A stretch of 8,412 bases of DNA, taken from positions 1 to 8,412 of the forward strand of contig JAOPUS010000204.1 of the NCBI GenBank assembly GCA_025963345.1, in the 5' to 3' direction. The position numbers and the translations under genes are program-made. Under the pieces are notes generated by a model. The model made no database searches. It saw only the letters and a program-made list of their open reading frames with translations, and was not told the DNA's origin. Source of the stretch: Blastococcus sp. GTDB lineage: Bacteria > Actinomycetota > Actinomycetes > Mycobacteriales > Geodermatophilaceae. This document shows, piece by piece, positions 4,543 through 8,412 of this stretch (the stretch's first letter is position 1; every line of letters begins with the position of its first letter).

Positions 4543-5523
4543 GTGGAACAACGCGCGCTGGGACGAAGCGGGCTGGTCGTGTCCCGGCTGGCGCTGGGCA
4601 CCATGACGTGGGGCCGGGACACCGACGAGGACGAGGCTGCCATGCAGTTGACGGCGTTCGTCGACGCCGGCGGCACGCTGGTCGACACCGCCGACGTGTA
4701 CTGCGACGGCGAGAGCGAGCGGACCCTCGGGCACCTGCTCACCGACGTCGTCCCCCGGTCGGACGTGCTGGTCGCCACCAAGGCCGTGGGGCGGACCGGG
4801 CCGGGACCGATGGGCCGCGGGGCCTCCCGCGGCCACCTGCTGGCCGCCCTGGACGCCTCCCTCGAGCGGCTCGGCCTGGACTACGTCGACCTCTGGCAGC
4901 TGCACGCCTGGGACGAGAGCACGCCGATCGAGGAGACGCTGGCCGCGTGCGACCTCGCCGTCTCCTCCGGCCGGGCCCGTTACGTCGGCGTCAGCAACTT
5001 CACCGGCTGGCAGACCGCGCAGGCCTCGACCTGGCAGCGCGCCTGGCCCGGCCGGACGCCACTGATCAGCACGCAGGTCGAGTACTCACTGCTGCAGCGC
5101 GGCGTGGAGCGGGAGGTCGTGCCCGCCGCCGAGACGCTCGGCATGGGGGTCCTCGCGTGGTCGCCACTGGGCCGCGGGCTGCTCACGGGCAAGTACCGGC
5201 ACAGCACGCCGTCGGAGTCCCGCGGCGCCTCCCCGCAGTGGCAGGGCTTCATCGACGGCCTGCGGTCGGCGAAGTCCGACCGGATCGTCGAGGCGGTGAT
5301 CACCGCGGCCGAGGGCCTCGGCACCAGCCCGCTCGCCGTCGCCCTGGCGTGGGTCCGCGACCGGCCCGGCGTCGTCGCCCCGATCGTCGGGGCGCGCACC
5401 GCCCACCAGCTGCAGGCCTCGCTCGACGCGGACGGCGTCCGGCTGCCCGCGGCGATCCGCACCGCGCTCGAGGACGTCTCCGCGCCGCCCTTCAGCTATC
5501 CCGAACGCCGGTCCGAGGGATGA
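4543..5523 (+). CDS. Aldo/keto reductase
   Basis: A 326-residue NADPH-dependent oxidoreductase of the aldo/keto reductase superfamily, a (beta/alpha)8 barrel that reduces aldehydes and ketones in the cytoplasm. The full catalytic tetrad is visible: D48 and Y53 in LVDTADVY (46-53), K80 in LVATKAV (76-82) and H121 in DLWQLHAWD (116-124). Cofactor-site elements are also there: GVSNFTGWQ (149-157), Q178 in STQVEYSLLQR, AWSPLGRGLLTGKY (205-218) and the C-terminal PIVGARTAHQL (280-290), the phosphate-binding region. The subtype resembles the YakC/YajO or voltage-channel-beta-like groups; the substrate cannot be read. The start is GTG at 4543, giving VEQRALGRSG, the family's usual opening; an upstream GTG at 4498 would add 15 residues without family match. 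Its TGA overlaps the helicase ATG, so the two are co-transcribed and probably translationally coupled. Confidence 0.93.
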   Translation: MEQRALGRSGLVVSRLALGTMTWGRDTDEDEAAMQLTAFVDAGGTLVDTADVYCDGESERTLGHLLTDVVPRSDVLVATKAVGRTGPGPMGRGASRGHLLAALDASLERLGLDYVDLWQLHAWDESTPIEETLAACDLAVSSGRARYVGVSNFTGWQTAQASTWQRAWPGRTPLISTQVEYSLLQRGVEREVVPAAETLGMGVLAWSPLGRGLLTGKYRHSTPSESRGASPQWQGFIDGLRSAKSDRIVEAVITAAEGLGTSPLAVALAWVRDRPGVVAPIVGARTAHQLQASLDADGVRLPAAIRTALEDVSAPPFSYPERRSEG

Positions 5524-7469
5524 CCGCCGCCACCTCGGCGGCCGGGACCGTCCCCACCGGGGACCCCGTCTTCGCCGCCTTCTGCGCCGCCGGGCTGTGG
5601 CCGGGCCTCGGCCGGCGGACGGCGGCCGAGCTCCCCGCGGCCGGCATCACCGCACCCGACGACGTCTCGGCCGACCGGCTGATCAAGCTGCCACGAGTCG
5701 GCCGGCAGCGCGCCGAGCGACTGTTCTCCAGCTTCCTCGCCGCCCAGCCCACCTACGAGGTCGTCGAACTGCTCGTGGGCGCCGGCCTGGAGGCGAAGCT
5801 CGCGGCCGGGGTCGCCGACACGCTCGGGCCGGACGCCGCCCGGCGACTGCGCGACGACCCGTGGGCGCTGCTGAGCCTGCACGGGGTCACCCTCGGCGAC
5901 GCCGACCGGCTGGCGATCGCGGTGCTCAAGGGCGCGGACCGGCAGGACACCCGGCGGGGCCGGGCGATCGTCGGGCTCACCCTGCGGACGGCCACCCGCG
6001 ACGGGCACACCGTGCTGCCCGCCGACCTCGTCGTCGCGGCGCTGCAGGCCGAGGGCATCGGCGACCCCGCGGCCGCGATCATCGCCGCCGTCGAGTCGGG
6101 CGACGTCCTGGAGCACGAGCCTCCGGAGCCCGACGATCCGGAGGCCGAGCCGGACCCGGCGCTTCGGGCGCTGTCGCTGGCCCGGTACGGCATGGCCGAG
6201 GAGGCCGTGGCCGAGGGCGTGGCGCGGCTGGCCGCCTCGGCCGAGCGGATCGCCGACCCGGCGTCGGTACGGACCGTGGCCAAGGGGCTGGACACCGCCC
6301 AGGCGGCCGCCGTCGCCCAGGTGCTGGAGTCCGGCGTCAGCCTGCTCACCGGCGGACCGGGCACCGGCAAGAGCCGCACGGTCGCGGCCGTCGTGAAGCT
6401 GTTGAGGGCCAAGGGCACCGACATCGCGCTGGCCGCCCCCACCGGCCGGGCCGCCAAGCGGCTCGAGGAGCTGACCGACCACCCGGCGGTCACCGTGCAC
6501 CGGCTGCTCGGCGCGCAGGGCACCTCAGGCGGGTTCTCCCGCAACGAGGAGTGGCCGCTCGACGCGGACGTCATCGTCGTGGACGAGGCGTCGATGCTGG
6601 ACGTCGAGCTGACCGCGGCGCTGTTGGAGGCCTGCCCCGACGGCACCCACCTGTTGCTGGTCGGCGACCCCGCGCAGCTGCCCTCGATCGGCCCGGGGCA
6701 CGTCCTCGGTGACCTCATCGACTCCGGCGTCGTCCCGGTGACCGAGCTGACGACGCTCTATCGGCAGGCCGAGGGTGGCGCGATCGCCCGCCTGGCCACT
6801 GCCGTCCGCGGTGGCGAGCTGCCGCCGGTGGACTCCCCCGACCGCGAGGTGGTCATCGTGCCGGCGATCGGCAGCGCCGAGGCCGCGCGGCGGGTGGTGC
6901 AGCTGGTGACCGACTCGATCCCCCGGGCGCTCGGTATCGAGCCGGGTGCGGTGCAGGTGGTGACGCCGGTGCACCGGGGCCCGGCCGGGACGATCGAGCT
7001 GAACAAGGCGCTGAAGGCTGTCCTGAATCCCGGCGAGGGGACGGTGTGGGGCTTCGACGTCGGCGACCGGGTCGTGGCCACCGCCAACCACCTGGAGCTC
7101 GAGCCGACCGGCTTCGCCAACGGCGAGGTTGGCGTGGTGACCAAGACCGGCGACGGCTCGCTCGACGTCACCTTTGCCTCGGGGCCGGTCACCGTGACGG
7201 GAAAGGCGATGTCGGACCTCCGGCACGGCTGGGCGATCACCGTCCACCGCGCGCAGGGCTCTGAGTGGCCGGGGGTGGTCGTCGTCGTGCCGCCCGAGGC
7301 CGGCGGAATGCTTTCCCGGCCGCTGATCTACACCGCGCTCACCCGCGCGCAGAGCCACCTGTCGATCGTGCACGCCAGCGGCGCTGCGCTCGCCCGGGCG
7401 GTTCGGGAGGTCGACGTCCGCCCACGCCGCACCCGCCTGGCAGCCCTGCTCGCCGAGACAGTCGGCTGA
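5520..7469 (+). CDS. RecD2-like superfamily 1B DNA helicase, lacking the usual N-terminal OB domain
   Basis: A 649-residue ATP-dependent helicase of the RecD/RecD2 family, expected to move 5' to 3' on single-stranded DNA in repair or replication. No recB or recC is nearby, so RecD2-type use is likelier. The N-terminal region has helix-hairpin-helix-like segments (GLWPGLGRRTAAEL 25-38; IKLPRVGRQRAERL 55-68). Helicase motifs in order: Walker A GGPGTGKS (278-285), Ia APTGRAAKRLEE (306-317), II VVDEASML (353-360), III VGDPAQLPSIGPG (381-393), IV LYRQ (413-416), an SH3-like insert (about 508-566), V WAITVHRAQGSEW (571-583) and VI YTALTRAQ (604-611). All look intact. RecD2 proteins are usually over 700 residues; the OB-like domain before the hairpins seems absent. 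The ATG overlaps the reductase TGA (ATGA) and is the best start: the frame is open upstream, but its translation is only Arg/Gly/Ala-rich shadow of the reductase. Confidence 0.92.
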   Translation: MTAATSAAGTVPTGDPVFAAFCAAGLWPGLGRRTAAELPAAGITAPDDVSADRLIKLPRVGRQRAERLFSSFLAAQPTYEVVELLVGAGLEAKLAAGVADTLGPDAARRLRDDPWALLSLHGVTLGDADRLAIAVLKGADRQDTRRGRAIVGLTLRTATRDGHTVLPADLVVAALQAEGIGDPAAAIIAAVESGDVLEHEPPEPDDPEAEPDPALRALSLARYGMAEEAVAEGVARLAASAERIADPASVRTVAKGLDTAQAAAVAQVLESGVSLLTGGPGTGKSRTVAAVVKLLRAKGTDIALAAPTGRAAKRLEELTDHPAVTVHRLLGAQGTSGGFSRNEEWPLDADVIVVDEASMLDVELTAALLEACPDGTHLLLVGDPAQLPSIGPGHVLGDLIDSGVVPVTELTTLYRQAEGGAIARLATAVRGGELPPVDSPDREVVIVPAIGSAEAARRVVQLVTDSIPRALGIEPGAVQVVTPVHRGPAGTIELNKALKAVLNPGEGTVWGFDVGDRVVATANHLELEPTGFANGEVGVVTKTGDGSLDVTFASGPVTVTGKAMSDLRHGWAITVHRAQGSEWPGVVVVVPPEAGGMLSRPLIYTALTRAQSHLSIVHASGAALARAVREVDVRPRRTRLAALLAETVG

Positions 7470-7473
7470 TCCG

Positions 7474-7986
7474 CTACTCCCCCACGGACGCGCCGCAATC
7501 CGGTTCCGTGGTCGCCGCGCTGTTGAGTGCGACAGTCCGGCGGAGGCCGCGGCGCCGACGGACGATCCAGACCCCCAGCAGGGTGTACGCGGCGACGCTC
7601 ACCCAGTTCACGTCCTCCGGCCGGCCCATCAGGAGCCGGTGAAGCAGAAACCCGAGCACGCCCAGCGCCCAGAGGAACACGAACGCGACCGCGACCCGCC
7701 CGACGGCGGTGCGCGGACGGGGCAGCTCCTGCTCCAGCAGCGTGCCGGCCCAATCGACCGCCGCCCGGCGCAGCCGCGGGTCGTCGAACTCACAGCCCCG
7801 CGGCACCTCGCGGGCCAGCCGCGCCGCCTCGGCCGGCGACAGACCATGCCGGCGGACGGCGTCGCGCCAGGGGTCGGGTTCGGCACCCGGCCGAAGGCGG
7901 CTCCAGACCCGGCGGCCGCCGATCCACCACGCCAGCAGCGGGACGCCGAGGACGAGCAGCGCGATGATCACCCACGCAGCGGTCAC
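7474..7986 (-). CDS. Small membrane protein of unknown function
   Basis: I do not recognise this 170-residue protein. It has three likely membrane helices: WVIIALLVLGVPLLAWWIGG (5-24), VAVAFVFLWALGVLGFLLHR (98-117) and VNWVSVAAYTLLGVWIV (126-142). Between the first two lies a soluble, helical, charged segment of about 70 residues (WSRLRPGAEPDPWRDAVRRH, then LSPAEAARLAREVPRG). After helix 3 come RRRRGLRR (143-150) and a polar tail. The basic residues after helix 1 (R25, R26) and after helix 3 suggest those sides face the cytoplasm. The start is GTG at 7986; an in-frame TGA five codons upstream rules out a longer protein. No Shine-Dalgarno site is evident, and TCATGT 6 bases before the GTG is a poor version of the TANNNT box seen elsewhere. 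It ends tail to tail with the helicase, 4 bases apart, with no room for a terminator between them. Confidence 0.72.
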   Translation of the reverse strand: MTAAWVIIALLVLGVPLLAWWIGGRRVWSRLRPGAEPDPWRDAVRRHGLSPAEAARLAREVPRGCEFDDPRLRRAAVDWAGTLLEQELPRPRTAVGRVAVAFVFLWALGVLGFLLHRLLMGRPEDVNWVSVAAYTLLGVWIVRRRRGLRRTVALNSAATTEPDCGASVGE

Positions 7987-8026
7987 GGTCGCACATGATC
8001 ATGGAGACGTCGGGCTCTCGCATGTC

Positions 8027-8064
8027 GGGGAGCCTGAGGTGCGCCGGGACCAGCGCGGCTCCCC
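8027..8064. terminator. Hairpin between the two right-hand genes, possible terminator
   Basis: GGGGAGCC (8027-8034) and GGCTCCCC (8057-8064) are perfect 8-base inverted repeats. GCGC at 8041-8044 and 8053-8056 extends the stem after a one-sided 6-base bulge. It lies about 50 bases past the stop of the acidic protein gene and about 40 bases before the membrane protein gene, so it could end the former's transcript. No T-run follows on either strand. The rest of 7987-8113 holds nothing else I can support. Confidence 0.45.
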
Positions 8065-8113
8065 CGCGCAGGCAGTCCGACCACCGAGTTGCAGTTCATC
8101 GACCCGTGAGGCG

Positions 8114-8383
8114 TCAGATCGGCTCGTCGTCATCCAGGGGTACGTCGGTCTCCTGCTCGAGGACGTCGGCGTCGTCGGCCTCCCGGTCACCGACGGGACT
8201 CGACGGGGCAGCGACCGCCCTCGGCAGCGCGTCCAGTTGCTGTTCGATCGCGTCGGCCTCCGGCACGTCCTCCGGCGGCGGAGCGGCGTCCGCCGCGGTG
8301 ACCACCGCCGGCGGGTCGACCAGCGCCTCCTGCTCCGCGCGGTCGGCCTCGGGGACTTCGATCGGAGTGCCGGACTCGGTCAC
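8114..8383 (-). CDS. Small acidic protein with VPEAD-x2-EQ repeats, function unknown
   Basis: An 89-residue, very acidic, Ala/Pro-rich protein with no hydrophobic segment, signal peptide or cysteine; it is probably largely disordered. It contains imperfect repeats: VPEADRAEQEAL (10-21), VPEADAIEQQLDAL (40-53) and a weaker EADDADVLEQ (68-77), followed by the acidic end VPLDDDEPI. I recall similar short proteins with EAD-x2-EQ motifs in other Actinobacteria, none with a known role to my knowledge. The gene looks real despite its composition, because GAGGAGG (8395-8389) lies 5 bases before the GTG start at 8383, an excellent ribosome binding site. The next gene downstream in the same direction begins 127 bases after its stop, with a hairpin between them, so it is probably transcribed alone. 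Confidence 0.75.
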   Translation of the reverse strand: MTESGTPIEVPEADRAEQEALVDPPAVVTAADAAPPPEDVPEADAIEQQLDALPRAVAAPSSPVGDREADDADVLEQETDVPLDDDEPI

Positions 8384-8388
8384 GTGGT

Positions 8389-8394
8389 CCTCCT
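8389..8394 (-). promoter_or_regulatory. Ribosome binding site of the acidic repeat protein
   Basis: Minus-strand AGGAGG with a 5-base spacer (ACCAC) to the GTG at 8383. It is the main evidence that this low-complexity reading frame is translated. Confidence 0.8.
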
Positions 8395-8412
8395 CGTGCG
8401 GGTGCGGTTTCG

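Noticed and set aside
4467..5519. In-frame upstream extension of the helicase, making a 1000-residue protein
   Set aside because: The extension is Arg/Gly/Ala-rich shadow translation of the aldo/keto reductase, which has all its catalytic residues in its own frame. The ATGA overlap gives a natural start at 5520.
5496..6718. Long open frames antisense to or overlapping the helicase (plus 5597-6712, minus 5496-6500 and 5753-6718)
   Set aside because: Composition is the biased Arg/Gly/Ala/Ser pattern of high-GC shadow frames, with no family motif; the helicase frame carries all conserved motifs.
1..8412. Phage, CRISPR, toxin-antitoxin, insertion sequence or biosynthetic gene cluster
   Set aside because: No repeats of CRISPR type, no transposase or integrase, no toxin-antitoxin pair and no modular synthase genes; the genes read as ordinary chromosomal families with uniform base composition.

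Overview
The window comes from a very GC-rich actinobacterial chromosome. It carries mshC (mycothiol ligase), a mycothiol-dependent-type enzyme of the maleylpyruvate isomerase family, and a conserved actinobacterial block: uppP, a histidine-phosphatase, a DUF3090 protein and an SCO1664-family protein. The style (GTG starts, dense Ala/Gly/Arg codons, family mix) suggests Geodermatophilaceae or a relative, but that is a guess from memory and no alignment was run. There are no RNA genes, insertion sequences, CRISPR arrays or phage genes.

Layout. At the left edge the minus strand holds only the first 45 codons of mshC (137-1). Diverging from it, 49 bases away, is the maleylpyruvate isomerase-like gene (187-903, plus). 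It converges on a run of five minus-strand genes read right to left: uppP (4366-3536), phosphatase (3461-2760), DUF3090 (2695-2144), SCO1664 family (2129-1380) and a VOC/glyoxalase-like protein (1344-955). A 176-base divergent region separates uppP from a plus-strand pair: an aldo/keto reductase (4543-5523) whose stop overlaps the start of a RecD2-like helicase (5520-7469). Tail to tail with the helicase, 4 bases away, is a small membrane protein (7986-7474, minus). A small acidic repeat protein (8383-8114, minus) closes the window.

How the parts fit. The minus-strand block is the neighbourhood that, as I recall, is found around mshC in mycobacteria and Streptomyces (Rv2130c to Rv2136c in M. 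tuberculosis). It joins lipid-carrier recycling (UppP), a phosphatase, a possible PI3/PI4-kinase-fold protein and a putative zinc protein to thiol biosynthesis; the joint role of the middle three genes is not established to my knowledge. Here the maleylpyruvate isomerase-like and VOC genes sit between mshC and the block.

The most striking regulatory signal is that five genes starting with GTG (mshC, VOC, DUF3090, phosphatase, aldo/keto reductase) each have a TANNNT box 6-8 bases before the start and no clear Shine-Dalgarno sequence. That is the layout of leaderless transcripts. Three other genes (maleylpyruvate isomerase-like, uppP, acidic protein) have strong GGAGG-type sites, and two (SCO1664 family, helicase) look translationally coupled. 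Hairpins lie after uppP, before DUF3090 and between the last two genes.
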